The notes below the pieces were generated by a model. The model made no database searches. It had not been told where the DNA came from and saw only the letters and a program-made list of their open reading frames with translations. From Candidatus Eisenbacteria bacterium (GTDB taxonomy: Bacteria > Eisenbacteria > RBG-16-71-46), in NCBI GenBank assembly GCA_020847735.1, contig JADLBL010000001.1, positions 62,001 to 126,000 on the forward strand: a stretch of 64,000 nucleotides of DNA. The letters run 5' to 3'. This document shows positions 1 to 9,781 of this stretch, piece by piece. The position numbers were made by a program, and so were the translations under genes. The first letter of the stretch is position 1. The number at the start of each line of letters is the position of its first letter.

Positions 1-1
1 C

Positions 2-292
2 GAGTACTGGCTCAACCTGATGGCGATGATCAGCCTCGCCGTCATGGCGTTCAACCTGCTGCCGATTCCGCTGCTCGACGGCGGACACGTCTTCCTCGCG
101 CTGCTCGAAGCGGTGCGCCGGCGGGCCCTGTCGGCCCGCGGCTACCTTCGCTTCATGCGGGTCGGGCTGGTGTTCGTCGGGCTGCTGTTCGTCTTCATCA
201 TCGCGCAGGACGTCATGCGGCCGCTCCGGCGCATGCAGGCGCTGGGGAAGGCTCCCCGGGAGACGACGACGGTTGCGCCCGCGCCACGCTAG
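2..292 (+). CDS. rseP: RseP-type site-2 membrane metalloprotease, C-terminal end (partial)
   Basis: This is the last ~96 codons of an M50 intramembrane zinc protease; the start lies left of the window. The visible part has the second conserved M50 motif, NLLPIPLLDGGH, in which the Asp of LDGG is a zinc ligand in the family. It is followed by a basic loop and a final membrane segment (about RVGLVFVGLLFVFIIAQD), the usual C-terminal layout of RseP/YluC. Family members cut membrane-bound anti-sigma factors or signal-peptide remnants within the inner membrane. The next gene, an outer-membrane Omp85 protein, starts 20 nt inside this gene in another frame. An rseP-Omp85 arrangement (as in rseP-bamA) is common in diderms and supports the call. 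Confidence 0.88.
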   Translation, partial: EYWLNLMAMISLAVMAFNLLPIPLLDGGHVFLALLEAVRRRALSARGYLRFMRVGLVFVGLLFVFIIAQDVMRPLRRMQALGKAPRETTTVAPAPR

Positions 293-2225
293 CGGGGCGG
301 TCGCGCTCCTGGTCGGACTGGCGCTCGCGGCCGTCGCGCCGCCCTCGTCGGCGCAGCGCTCCGAGTTTCCCGAGGAGCTGCGCACCATCGAAAGCGTCCG
401 CTACACGGGCCTGCACGCGATCTCGAAACGGCAGCTGCTCAAGGGCGCCTCGATGCGCACCCGGCGGCCGTCGGTCTTTCCCTGGCGCGAGAAGCCGGCT
501 TTGCGGCGCGACTACCTGCGCGCCGACTCGTCCTCCATCGTCGGCCTGTACCGGCACTACGGCTTTCTCGACGCGCGCGTGCGCGTCCGGCTGCTGCCGG
601 CGAGGGACGTCCGATCCACCCGGGTCGTGTTCGAAATCACCGAAGGCCCGCGCACGCGCATCGAGCGCGTGGACCTGGCCGGCGTCGTCTCGTACCCGGA
701 GAAGGAACTTCGCCGCTCCCTGCTGTCGCGGCCGCGCGAGCCGTTCGATCCGGCGCTCGTGCAACTCGACACGCTGCGGATCAAGGCGCTCTACCGGGAA
801 CGCGGCCACTTCGTCGGCGCCGACGGCGAAGCCCTGCCGGGCTCGGATTCGGCGAAGGCGATCGTGGCCTTTTCCGTGCGCGAAGGCCCGCTGTTCCGCA
901 TCGGCAAACTCGAGTTCGAGACGAACGGCAAGGTGCGCGAGTCGCTCGCACGTCGCGAGATGCTGCTGCGCCCGGGCGACGTGTACCGCCAGACCAATCT
1001 CCAGCATTCGATCGAACGGCTTTACGGCACCGGGCTCTACCGGCAGGTGCAGGTGTCGTCCGTGCTGGACACGGCGGACGGCGAGGTCAACCTCGACATC
1101 CGGTTGTCCGCGCGCAAGAGCCGCTGGATCGACGGCGGCGTCGGCAGCGGAACGACCGACCGGTTCCGCGTCTCGGGCGAATGGGGACATCGCAATCTCG
1201 ACACGCGTGCGCTCGGCGGCGCCGTGGACGGGGAGTACTCGCTCGACGGCACGGGCCATTTCCGCAAGGCGGGCGCGAGCGCGACGTTGACCGAACCGTG
1301 GCTCCTGGGCGTCCGACTGCTGGGGCAGGCGGGGGTCTACACGCTGCGCGAGGACGACCGCTCGAACTCGAACTTCATCCGGCGGCGGGACGAGCAGGGC
1401 TTCACCTTCACGCTGTTCCGCGAACTGAGCCGCCTGTCGCGGGTGACGCTCGCGCAGTCGAACCGCTTCGTGCGCCAGGACTACGACACGCTGCCCGGCG
1501 GCGTGGTCGCCCGGCCGGACACGCTGCGGGCGCGCTACCGCACGAACTCGCTCCGCCTGACGGTCGAGCGCGACCTGCGCGACAACCGCGTCGCGCCGCA
1601 GCGTGGCTCCTACCAGATCGTGAGCGGCGAACTCGCCGGCGGCCCGCTGCGCGGCACGAGCAGCTACCGCAAGGTGCTCGTGACCTCGACGTGGTATTCC
1701 CAGCTCGCCAACGGCTGGGGGCTGGCGGCACGCGCCTCGGGGGGCGTCATGGAGCCCTTCGGAACGCCGCCCGACAACTTCTCGCCGACCGAAGGACTCG
1801 ATGGCGAGGTCGCGCGCGTGCCGTTCGAGTCGAGGTTCTTCATCGGCGGCGTCAATTCCCTGCGCGGCTACGGCGAGAACTCGGTGCCGCCCTCGGGAGG
1901 CATGGCCATGGCGCTCGCGAACCTGGAGCTGCGCGTTCCGCTGGTCGGGCCGCTGGGCGTCGAGGCGTTCGTGGACGCGGGGAATGTCTGGGCGCGCCCG
2001 GAGTACATTCTCGCGCGCGACCTCGTGCTCCCCTGGCAGGCGACCCGGAGCCGGGCCGACGACCTGCGCTGGACCTACGGCATCGGCGCGCGGCTGCTGC
2101 TGCCGTTCGGGCCGCTGCGCGTGGACCTCGCGTGGAGCGACCGGCCCGATTTTCCGGAGGGCCGGCTGGGTAACTGGAAGGGCCTTCCGTTCGTCTATCA
2201 GTTCGCCATCGGACCTTCTTTCTGA
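273..2225 (+). CDS. tamA: Omp85-family outer membrane assembly protein, TamA-like
   Basis: The 650-residue product has a signal peptide ending near residues 26-28 (SSAQ) and three POTRA-like modules (about residues 36-100, 115-190 and 200-280, each with a YRxxG or LYxxGLY turn). A C-terminal beta barrel follows, with the Omp85 signature SLRGYGENSV near residue 529. BamA usually has five POTRA domains and about 800 residues, so this shorter form, directly followed by tamB, fits TamA, the outer-membrane half of the translocation and assembly module. The TTG start at 273 overlaps the rseP end and has GGGAG 10 nt upstream. The stop is 3 nt from the tamB start, so the two are probably co-translated. 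It could instead be the only BamA of this organism; the sequence alone cannot exclude that. Confidence 0.85.
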   Translation: MRPRHASGAVALLVGLALAAVAPPSSAQRSEFPEELRTIESVRYTGLHAISKRQLLKGASMRTRRPSVFPWREKPALRRDYLRADSSSIVGLYRHYGFLDARVRVRLLPARDVRSTRVVFEITEGPRTRIERVDLAGVVSYPEKELRRSLLSRPREPFDPALVQLDTLRIKALYRERGHFVGADGEALPGSDSAKAIVAFSVREGPLFRIGKLEFETNGKVRESLARREMLLRPGDVYRQTNLQHSIERLYGTGLYRQVQVSSVLDTADGEVNLDIRLSARKSRWIDGGVGSGTTDRFRVSGEWGHRNLDTRALGGAVDGEYSLDGTGHFRKAGASATLTEPWLLGVRLLGQAGVYTLREDDRSNSNFIRRRDEQGFTFTLFRELSRLSRVTLAQSNRFVRQDYDTLPGGVVARPDTLRARYRTNSLRLTVERDLRDNRVAPQRGSYQIVSGELAGGPLRGTSSYRKVLVTSTWYSQLANGWGLAARASGGVMEPFGTPPDNFSPTEGLDGEVARVPFESRFFIGGVNSLRGYGENSVPPSGGMAMALANLELRVPLVGPLGVEAFVDAGNVWARPEYILARDLVLPWQATRSRADDLRWTYGIGARLLLPFGPLRVDLAWSDRPDFPEGRLGNWKGLPFVYQFAIGPSF

Positions 2226-2228
2226 CCC

Positions 2229-5200
2229 ATGAGCGACGAGCACGACCACCGTCCCGAGACACCGCCCGAGGGCGCGCCCCACGGCGTCGTGGAGACGATC
2301 CGCGAGGAACTCCACGAGGTCGCCGAGCACGTCCCGAAGCCGGTGCGTTGGACGGTGGGCAAGCTCGTGCGGATCTCGCTGCTCGCGCTGGCGGGGCTCG
2401 TGGTGCTGCTGGTCGTGAGCGCCCTCGCGTACCTCGCGAACCGCACCGAGCTGGTCGCGAAGGAGCTGACGCTGGTGCTGAACCACGCGCTGGCGCAGAA
2501 CAGCGACCTCGAGCTGGAGATGCGCGACGTGAAGGGCAACCCGCTGACGGGGTTTCGCGTGCTGGACCCGCGGGTCCGCTTCCGGGGCGGCGGCGGGACG
2601 CTGCTCGAAGCGCGGGAAATGCGCTTCGGCTACGGGGCGTTCAGCCTGCTGCGCGGCGGACGCGGGCCGGTGCGGGTGGTGGTCGAGCAGCCCGTCGTGC
2701 ACCTCGACCTCGGCCGGGGCGGCGACTGGCGCTTCCCGCGATTCGCCCGGCGCGCGCCGCGTGCGTCCCGGCCGGCGCGGGAATTCGACTTCTCGCTCGA
2801 GCTCGACGACGCCACCGTCCTGGTACCGCGTCCGATGCGGCGCTTCGCCGGCGTGGACCTGAAGCTCACCGGCTCGACCGGACCGGTGACGCGCGCCGAC
2901 ATCGCGAGCCTTCGCTGGCGGGAGGGACCGTGGGACAGCCGACTCGAGGAACTGCGCGCCGGCTTCGTGCGGGACGCCGACAGCACGCGGTTCACGCTCA
3001 GCCGGCTGCGCACGCCCGACCTGTCGTTGAGCCTGGACGGCGCCTGGGGCAACGACGCGCCCGCGCCGCGCGTGCACGCCGAGGTGGCGCGCGTGCGCTG
3101 GAGCTGGCTCGCGAAAGTCTTCGACAACTCCACCTTCGACGTGCCCGGCGAGGGCGCGGCCTCGGTGGAAGCGACCGGCGGCAGGCGCTGGGACGGCACG
3201 TTCCGCTCGAGCGTGACCTGGGACAGCCTGGCCGTGGACGGCACCGGTCGGTTCGCATGGAACGACGGCCAGCTGACGATCGATTCCCTCTCCGGCCGTT
3301 CGCTCGCCGGAAACCTCGTCGGCCACGTGCGCTGGTCGAAACGGGGCTGGGAGGTCGGCGGCGAGGCGCGCGCCGCGGACCCGGCGTACTGGCAGGCGCT
3401 GCGGCTCTCGGGCTGGCCGGAAGGAAGGCTCAATGGCCGGTTCCTCTACCGCGTGCGGACCGAAACGAAGGCGACGACCGAGTCCCGGCTGACGGCGGAA
3501 CTGATCGCCTCGGAATGGGCCGGCTGGCGCGTGGACAGCGCCCGGGTGCGCGTGGACTTCCCGGCGGTCGCGCACGATTCGTTCTCGGTCACCGGCTGGC
3601 GGCGGAGCGGCGCGTTCGACCTGAGGGCGGTGATCGACTCGGGCGGCTGGCAGGGGCCGTACTCGGTCGTGAACCTGCCGCTCGAGGAGTGGCCGGACGG
3701 CCGTGCGACCGGACTGCGGGGAGTGCTCGCGCGCGCGCAGGGTCGGGCGATCAACCGTGCCGGCAAGCTGTGGGTGACGGGCGATCTCTCCGGCGGAGCG
3801 ACCGAATGGAGCGCGGCGCGATTCGCCTCATGGGAGCTGCGCGGCGTGAACGGCCGGCTGCTGCCGACGCCGGACCTGACGGCGGACGCGTTCGCCCGCG
3901 ACGGCTTCTTCGTCGGCATTCACCTCGACAGCGCCGCCGCCCCGCTGCGCCTGGGTGACCAGCGGGTGGACTTCGGCGAGTTGCGGGCGCGCGCCGGCGA
4001 CACGCTGGTGGTGCTCGGCGGCGAGGCGGCGTGGAACGCCGACCGCTGGCGGCTGACCGCGGCGCGTGCCCGCGCGAGCAGCGCCCAGTTCGACTGGACG
4101 GCCGAGCCGCCGCTGGTGCTCTCCGGCGACCGCGACGGCACGATCTCGGAGAACGTCGTCGCCCGGGACGGCGACGCGCGCCTCGAGTCGCGCGGGCGCT
4201 GGGCGAGCGCCGGCGGCCGTTACGATTTCGCGCTCGACGCCCGGAACCTCGACCTCGGCCGGCTCGGCCTTCCCCCGGAGTGGGGAATGGGCGGCCACGC
4301 CGACGTGCGCCTGGAGGTGGACGGCCCGGCGGACGAGCCGCGCTGGTCGTTCACCGGGCGGGCCTCGGATCCGGAGTTCGGCGACCACCGCGGGGATTCG
4401 CTGGCCGTCACGCTCGAGGGCGAATCCGGGACGCTGCGCGTGAAGGACCTGATGTTCTCGCTGGACGACGGCCTGCTGCGCGCCCAGTCGGACTTCGAGC
4501 GCGTCGCGCATCCGTGGCCGGACTCGCTGACCGCGACCGCCGTGACGCGCTGGCTGTCGGGCGCGGGCGCCTGGCAGGGGGTGGTGCGCGCCACGCGCTT
4601 TCCGGTGGACCGGTTCTCGGCCATCGCCCCGGAGGCCGCCGGCTGGACGGGCCGCGTGGACGCGACGCTGACGATCGGGGGCAGCGCGCCCGAGCCGCGG
4701 CTGGACCTGCGGGCGAGCGCGGCGTCGTTCGGCTGGCGCGACTACCGGGCGCAGAAGATCGAGCTCGACGCGCACTACGCGGACGGCGTGCTGACCGTGC
4801 CGGACACGCGCGTGACGATGCTCGACGTGGTCTCGACGGTGCGGGGCCGGATGCCGCTGCGCCTGGCCCTCGGACGCGAGGTGAGCCTTCCGGACGAGCC
4901 GATGTCCTGGAAGGTCGAGGTGCCGCGCGGCGATCTCGAGCTGCTGCCGGTGCTCGTGCCGCTCGTCCAGACGGCGAACGGCCGCTTCGATCTCGACGCG
5001 ACCATCGCCGGCACGCCGCGTGTGCCGAAGGTCACCGGCGTGGGACACGTGCGCGACGGCATCGTCCGCCCGGCGGGCCGGGAGGAGATCCTCGAGTCCG
5101 TCTACGCCGACCTGCATTTCGACGAATCGCGCGTGACGCTCGACTCGCTCTCGGCCCGCCAGGGCCGCGCGGGGCGGGTGTGGGCGCGAGGCACGGTCGA

Positions 5201-6305
5201 GATGGACGGATTCGAGATGCAGCGCTACCTGTTCGAACTGACGCTGCGCGACTTCGCCTCCCAGCAGGAAGGGCTCTACGCGGCGCTGTTCGACGGAGAC
5301 TTCAAGGTCACGGACGGTCCGCGCGTGAAGGGCGTGCGGCTTCCGCAGGTGGTCGGCGACGTGCAGCTCAAGCGCGGCGTGGTCGAATTCGACTTCGCGA
5401 ACCAGAGCGAGGTGCAGGCGCGCATGGCCACGACCGAGCCGCTCTACTGGACCTATCGCGTCCACCTCGAGGCACCGCGCAACCTGCGCTGGCGCCCCCC
5501 GGACGGCGACATCGAGTTCGACGCCGACCTCGATCTCGAGCAGACGCCGGACTCGCTGCTCATTTACGGCGAGATGCACCTCATTCGCGGCACCTACTAC
5601 TTCCTGAGCAACCGATTCACGCTGACGCAGGCCGACATCACGTTCGACAACCAGCAGGGCGTGGATCCGGACATGACCATTTCCGCGTACACGCGACTGC
5701 TTCCGAGCCGCCGCGACCTCTACAGCGGGCAGTGGGACAAGCGGCAGCCCGTGACCATCACCATGGAAATCTCCGGCCGTTCGAGCCAGCCGGTGATCAC
5801 GCCCAGCGGACCGGAGGGCTGGGACCAGCGGGAGATCTACGCCGAACTGACCTACGGCCGGTTCACCAGCGACGAGGGCGGCATCATCAATCAGGTCGCC
5901 GACCCGCTCGAGAACTACGTGACCCGGCAGCTCACGAACCAGCTCTCGCAGGACCTTTCGAAGTACCTGAACAACGCGATCACGCAGTGGACGGTGGAGC
6001 GCGAGCAGGGAGCCCTGTTCGGATCGAGCGGCGTCGGGGACGTCTACGTGGGCGTCTCGGGCGACGTCAATGCCCGGACGTCGTGGACGTACCGGCAGCG
6101 CGTGCCGGGGCTCGATCGCGGGACGATCCCGGTCGAGATCGCCAACCAGTTCGAGCGCGACGTCGAGGTCGAGTACCGCGTCAACCGCTTCATCTACGTG
6201 ACCACGGAGCTGACCCAGCGGCGCACGACCCTCACGCAGACCCCCGGCACGGCGGGCGGGCCGGCGGACTTCAACGTCAGCCTCAAGGCGCGCTGGGAGT
6301 ACTGA
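2229..6305 (+). CDS. tamB: TamB-like translocation and assembly module / AsmA-like protein
   Basis: The 1,358-residue product has a short acidic and His-rich N terminus, one membrane segment at residues 48-70 (LVRISLLALAGLVVLLVVSA), then a very long region of short beta repeats. It ends in the TamB/DUF490 domain (about residues 950-1358), including RGTYYFLSNRFTLTQADITF and late GVSGDVNARTSWTYR-type strands. TamB proteins form a hydrophobic periplasmic groove anchored in the inner membrane. They meet TamA at the outer membrane and are linked to phospholipid transport and outer-membrane protein assembly. The gene follows tamA by 3 nt, the usual partner order. Its length is typical (E. coli TamB is about 1,259 residues). 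No truncation is seen. Confidence 0.9.
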   Translation: MSDEHDHRPETPPEGAPHGVVETIREELHEVAEHVPKPVRWTVGKLVRISLLALAGLVVLLVVSALAYLANRTELVAKELTLVLNHALAQNSDLELEMRDVKGNPLTGFRVLDPRVRFRGGGGTLLEAREMRFGYGAFSLLRGGRGPVRVVVEQPVVHLDLGRGGDWRFPRFARRAPRASRPAREFDFSLELDDATVLVPRPMRRFAGVDLKLTGSTGPVTRADIASLRWREGPWDSRLEELRAGFVRDADSTRFTLSRLRTPDLSLSLDGAWGNDAPAPRVHAEVARVRWSWLAKVFDNSTFDVPGEGAASVEATGGRRWDGTFRSSVTWDSLAVDGTGRFAWNDGQLTIDSLSGRSLAGNLVGHVRWSKRGWEVGGEARAADPAYWQALRLSGWPEGRLNGRFLYRVRTETKATTESRLTAELIASEWAGWRVDSARVRVDFPAVAHDSFSVTGWRRSGAFDLRAVIDSGGWQGPYSVVNLPLEEWPDGRATGLRGVLARAQGRAINRAGKLWVTGDLSGGATEWSAARFASWELRGVNGRLLPTPDLTADAFARDGFFVGIHLDSAAAPLRLGDQRVDFGELRARAGDTLVVLGGEAAWNADRWRLTAARARASSAQFDWTAEPPLVLSGDRDGTISENVVARDGDARLESRGRWASAGGRYDFALDARNLDLGRLGLPPEWGMGGHADVRLEVDGPADEPRWSFTGRASDPEFGDHRGDSLAVTLEGESGTLRVKDLMFSLDDGLLRAQSDFERVAHPWPDSLTATAVTRWLSGAGAWQGVVRATRFPVDRFSAIAPEAAGWTGRVDATLTIGGSAPEPRLDLRASAASFGWRDYRAQKIELDAHYADGVLTVPDTRVTMLDVVSTVRGRMPLRLALGREVSLPDEPMSWKVEVPRGDLELLPVLVPLVQTANGRFDLDATIAGTPRVPKVTGVGHVRDGIVRPAGREEILESVYADLHFDESRVTLDSLSARQGRAGRVWARGTVEMDGFEMQRYLFELTLRDFASQQEGLYAALFDGDFKVTDGPRVKGVRLPQVVGDVQLKRGVVEFDFANQSEVQARMATTEPLYWTYRVHLEAPRNLRWRPPDGDIEFDADLDLEQTPDSLLIYGEMHLIRGTYYFLSNRFTLTQADITFDNQQGVDPDMTISAYTRLLPSRRDLYSGQWDKRQPVTITMEISGRSSQPVITPSGPEGWDQREIYAELTYGRFTSDEGGIINQVADPLENYVTRQLTNQLSQDLSKYLNNAITQWTVEREQGALFGSSGVGDVYVGVSGDVNARTSWTYRQRVPGLDRGTIPVEIANQFERDVEVEYRVNRFIYVTTELTQRRTTLTQTPGTAGGPADFNVSLKARWEY

Positions 6306-6409
6306 CGGGCCGCGGAACGCGGGGGCCGGGAACGGGACGCCGCTTTCGGTGTAGAGTGCCGCAGGACGCCGCGAGGGCGTCGCGACGGCCGGGTCGGAAA
6401 GGAAGGCGG

Positions 6410-9400
6410 ATGCGAGTTCGGGGTTGGGCGGTCGCGACACTGGCCGCGGCCGGGATCCTGCTGGCGGCGTGCCGGGCGGAGGCCCAGTATTTCGGACAGA
6501 ACAAGGTCCAGTACGAGCTCTACGACTGGCGCTCGATCACCTCGGACCACTTCGAGGTGTACTTCTACCCGGGCTCCGACAGCCTGGCGATGCGCACGCT
6601 CGACCTCGCCGAGAAGACCAACGCCGAATTCTCGAAGCGACTCGGTCACCGGCTGAGCAAGCGCATCCCCATCATCCTCTACGGATCGCACAACGATTTC
6701 GCGCAGACCAACGTCACGCCGGAACTGATCGATGGCGGGACGGGCGGGTTCACCGAACTGCTGCGCGACCGCGTCGTCGTTCCCTTCACCGGGTCCTACG
6801 AGGACTTCCGCCACGTCCTGGTGCACGAGCTGGTGCACGCGTTCCAGTTCGACATCCTCTACAACAACACCGGCATGTCGCTGCTCTCGGGGCAGGGCTT
6901 CTTCCAGATGCCGCTGTGGTTCGCCGAGGGCATGGCCGAGTACTTCTCGCTCGGCATGGAGCCGAACGCCGAGATGTGGTGCCGTGACGGCACGATCGCC
7001 GGCTACATTCCGCCGCTCGACTACATGGGCGGATATCCGGTCTACAAGTTCGGCCAGTCGGCGATTCAGTACCTGCACGTGCGCTTCGGCCCCGAGCGGT
7101 TCCGGGACCTGCTCAAGCGGGCGCGGCAGATGCGCAATTTCGACCGCGCGTTCGAGCGCACCTACGGCATGCCGACGTCGCGCTTCGACCAGCAGTGGCG
7201 GCAGTGGCTGCGCCGCACCTACTGGCCCGAGGTCGCCAGGCGCGACGATCCGGACGACTTCGGCAAGCGGCTCACCGACCACCGGCGCGACCAGAGCAAC
7301 CTGAACCTGATGCCGGCGGTTTCGCCGCAGGGCGACCGCATCGCCTACTTCAGCGACCGCCGGCAGTACACGGACCTCTACCTGATGTCGGCGTTCGACG
7401 GGAAGGTCCTGCGCCGCGTGCTGCGCGGCGAGCGCAACGTCCAGTTCGAGGCCTGGCCGCTGTTCCGCGGCTCGATCGCCTGGTCGCCCGACGGCACGAA
7501 GCTCGCGACCACCGCCAAGAGCGCCGGGCACGACCACCTGTACGTCGTGGACGCCGGGAGCGGCGCGGTGACGAAGAGCTTCTCGCTGCCGTGCGACGCG
7601 CTGTCGTACCCCGCCTGGTCCCCGGTCTCGGATTCGCTGGTCGTGACCGGCGTCCTGCATGGCCGCTCGGACCTGTGGCTGGTGGACGTCGGGACGGGAG
7701 CGATCCAGCGTCTCACCGATGACACCTGGGACGAGCGCGAACCCTCCTGGTCGCCGGACGGCCGGAGGATCGTGTTCTCGAGCGACCGGCTCGCGCCCGT
7801 GGTGCTGCGCCCGGACCCGGTCACCGGCGGCTACGGCCGCTATGGCCTGTTCGAGCTCAACCTGGACGGGGGAGCGGTGGACTCCCTCCTCGACACCGCG
7901 GGCGACGACCACAATCCGGTCTGGTCGCCGGACGGGCGCAAGCTCGCGTTCCTGTCGGACCGCGGCGGGGCGATGAACCTTTACCTGCTCGACACCACGA
8001 CGCACGACGTGACCCAGTTGACCGACGTCCTCGGCGGCCTCCAGAGCATCTCCTGGTCGAGGCTGAACGACCGGCTGGTGTTCTCGGCGTTCGACCGCGG
8101 CGGCTGGGACATCTTCGCCGTCCAGGAGCCGGTCGGCTCGGAGGCGGTGCTGCGCCGGCTGCAGCGGGACGCGGGCGCCGCGGTGCTGAGCGCCGAGGCG
8201 GTCTCGCGGCCGGCCGCGCGCGACACCTCGACCGCGCCGGCACTCGGCGCCCTGGCCGTCTCCTGGCCGGACAGCGTGACCGTTCCCGACACCTCCGCCG
8301 CGCCGCCCCGACTCGGCCGGCGGACGCCGCTGCCGAGCGTCGCCGGCGAGCCGCCCGGGGCGGCGCCGCAGGTGGGCTACGCTCCCGCCCTCGGCGAACT
8401 CGTGCCGCCGCCCCGCGACATGGTTCCGCCCGACACCACGGCGGCGGCGCCCGAGCGCACTCCGCTGCTCGAAAGCGGCGGCGCGTTCGCGCTCTCCGAC
8501 AGCGTTCTCGGCCAGCGGCCGCGCGGCTACCGCTGGAAGCTCGCGCCGGAAGCCGCGAACGGCCAGGTGGTGGCGGCGACCGGCTACGGCTTCGCCGGCA
8601 CGACCTCCATCCTGTTCAGCGACTTCCTCGGGGATCGCAACCTGTACGTGGCGACCGACCTGTTTCCCGGCTCCATCGAGGAGACCAACGCGCTCGCCAT
8701 CTACAGCTACCTGCCACGACGCTGGGACTGGGGCGCGGGCGCCTTCCATTTCAAGAACTACTACGAATCGCGCGTCACGACGCTCGGCGAGCAGCTGACC
8801 AGCGCGCAGCTCTTCAGCGAGCGGAACTTCGGCGCGCTCTTCCAGCTGTCGTACCCCTTCGACCGCTTCCGCCGGCTCGACACGCAGCTGACCCAGTTCT
8901 GGGTCGAGCGCACCTTCTTCAACGAGGTCGTTCCCGGCTACTTCGAGCGCGGCCCGCGCGAGTTCCGCAGCGTGACGAGCCCGTCGTTCTCGCTGGTCGG
9001 CGACAACTCGCTGTCGAGCTACTACGGTCCGGTCAACGGTTCGCGCTACAACGTCACCTTCTCGCCGGCCTTCCGGATCACGAGCAACAGCCTGGAATAC
9101 CGCACGCTGACCGCGGACTACCGGCGCTACTGGGACCTGACCGCGGGCTACACCTGGGCCGTGCGCGGCCTGGCGGCGGGCAGCTGGGGTCGCGACCCCC
9201 AGGCGTTTCGCCTCGGCGGATTCTCGACGCTGCGGGGCTTTCGCGACTTCGACATCGTCGGCTCGCGGGCGCTGATGGTCTCGCAGGAGCTGCGATTCCC
9301 GTTCATCCAGCAGCTCGGCGTGGTCGGACCGGTGCCGCTCGGCAGCTTCAACCTCAAGGGCGCGCTGTTCACCGACGCGGGCATGGTCTGGAACGAAGGC

Positions 9401-9586
9401 GACCCGCTGCGCTTCACGGTCGTGGACGAGCGTGGCCGGCACCTCGCGAGCCCGCTGCTTTCGTTCGGCGTCGGCATCCGCAGCTTCGTGTGGTTCGCGC
9501 TCGTCAAGCTGGACGTGGGCTGGCGGACGGACCTGCACGACGTCGCCAGGCCCCGCTGGCACCTGAGCCTCGGCCCCGAGTTCTGA
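6410..9586 (+). CDS. Secreted peptidase-MA / TolB-propeller / Omp85-barrel fusion protein
   Basis: This 1,058-residue protein has a signal peptide (about residues 1-25, ending AEAQ). A gluzincin-type domain carries H139-E-L-V-H143 (HExxH) and a likely third zinc ligand, E173, in WFAEGMAEYF. Residues about 300-590 form a TolB/WD40-like propeller with repeated WSPDG blades. A Pro/Ala-rich linker covers about 590-690, and the C-terminal third is a beta barrel with an Omp85/surface-antigen motif (LGGFSTLRGFRDF). The architecture suggests an outer-membrane barrel carrying a peptidase and a propeller; the side of the membrane and the substrate are unknown. The ATG at 6410 has GGAAAGGAAGG just upstream. 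The reading frame is open far upstream of 6410, but that part is a shadow of tamB. A TAGAGT -10-like element lies at 6352-6357. The gene may be transcribed alone. Confidence 0.8.
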   Translation: MRVRGWAVATLAAAGILLAACRAEAQYFGQNKVQYELYDWRSITSDHFEVYFYPGSDSLAMRTLDLAEKTNAEFSKRLGHRLSKRIPIILYGSHNDFAQTNVTPELIDGGTGGFTELLRDRVVVPFTGSYEDFRHVLVHELVHAFQFDILYNNTGMSLLSGQGFFQMPLWFAEGMAEYFSLGMEPNAEMWCRDGTIAGYIPPLDYMGGYPVYKFGQSAIQYLHVRFGPERFRDLLKRARQMRNFDRAFERTYGMPTSRFDQQWRQWLRRTYWPEVARRDDPDDFGKRLTDHRRDQSNLNLMPAVSPQGDRIAYFSDRRQYTDLYLMSAFDGKVLRRVLRGERNVQFEAWPLFRGSIAWSPDGTKLATTAKSAGHDHLYVVDAGSGAVTKSFSLPCDALSYPAWSPVSDSLVVTGVLHGRSDLWLVDVGTGAIQRLTDDTWDEREPSWSPDGRRIVFSSDRLAPVVLRPDPVTGGYGRYGLFELNLDGGAVDSLLDTAGDDHNPVWSPDGRKLAFLSDRGGAMNLYLLDTTTHDVTQLTDVLGGLQSISWSRLNDRLVFSAFDRGGWDIFAVQEPVGSEAVLRRLQRDAGAAVLSAEAVSRPAARDTSTAPALGALAVSWPDSVTVPDTSAAPPRLGRRTPLPSVAGEPPGAAPQVGYAPALGELVPPPRDMVPPDTTAAAPERTPLLESGGAFALSDSVLGQRPRGYRWKLAPEAANGQVVAATGYGFAGTTSILFSDFLGDRNLYVATDLFPGSIEETNALAIYSYLPRRWDWGAGAFHFKNYYESRVTTLGEQLTSAQLFSERNFGALFQLSYPFDRFRRLDTQLTQFWVERTFFNEVVPGYFERGPREFRSVTSPSFSLVGDNSLSSYYGPVNGSRYNVTFSPAFRITSNSLEYRTLTADYRRYWDLTAGYTWAVRGLAAGSWGRDPQAFRLGGFSTLRGFRDFDIVGSRALMVSQELRFPFIQQLGVVGPVPLGSFNLKGALFTDAGMVWNEGDPLRFTVVDERGRHLASPLLSFGVGIRSFVWFALVKLDVGWRTDLHDVARPRWHLSLGPEF

Positions 9587-9609
9587 GACCGGGAGAGGGG
9601 CGGCGCTCG

Positions 9610-9624
9610 CGCCGGCCACCGGCG
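9610..9624 (+). terminator. Possible hairpin terminator after the peptidase-barrel gene
   Basis: A 6-bp G+C stem (CGCCGG/CCGGCG) with a 3-nt loop starts 24 nt after the stop and is followed by TTGCAAAATG. It has no real U-run, so this is a weak call. Confidence 0.35.
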
Positions 9625-9781
9625 TTGCAAAATGCCAGTGGCGGGCGTGCGACGGACTGCGCTAGTGTCCTGCGACGCTGGTTCACCGGGTTCGTCACGG
9701 GTTCGCTCGTGACGGATCCCATTTTCCAACGGATCTGCACGGAGCGGTTCGGTTCGTGCCGGTCGGAACTGGAGGAATCCC

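Noticed and set aside
213-3575. Open frame of 1,120 codons on the minus strand
   Set aside because: Arg/His/Pro-rich translation without motifs, antisense to tamA and tamB. Very high G+C makes long antisense frames common; similar ones at 6194-9619, 12119-15550, 43100-46315 and 61608-63968 were dropped for the same reason.
4031-6409. Open frame extending the peptidase-barrel gene upstream by about 790 codons
   Set aside because: The upstream part is Arg/Ala-rich shadow of tamB. A signal peptide and ribosome site begin at 6410.
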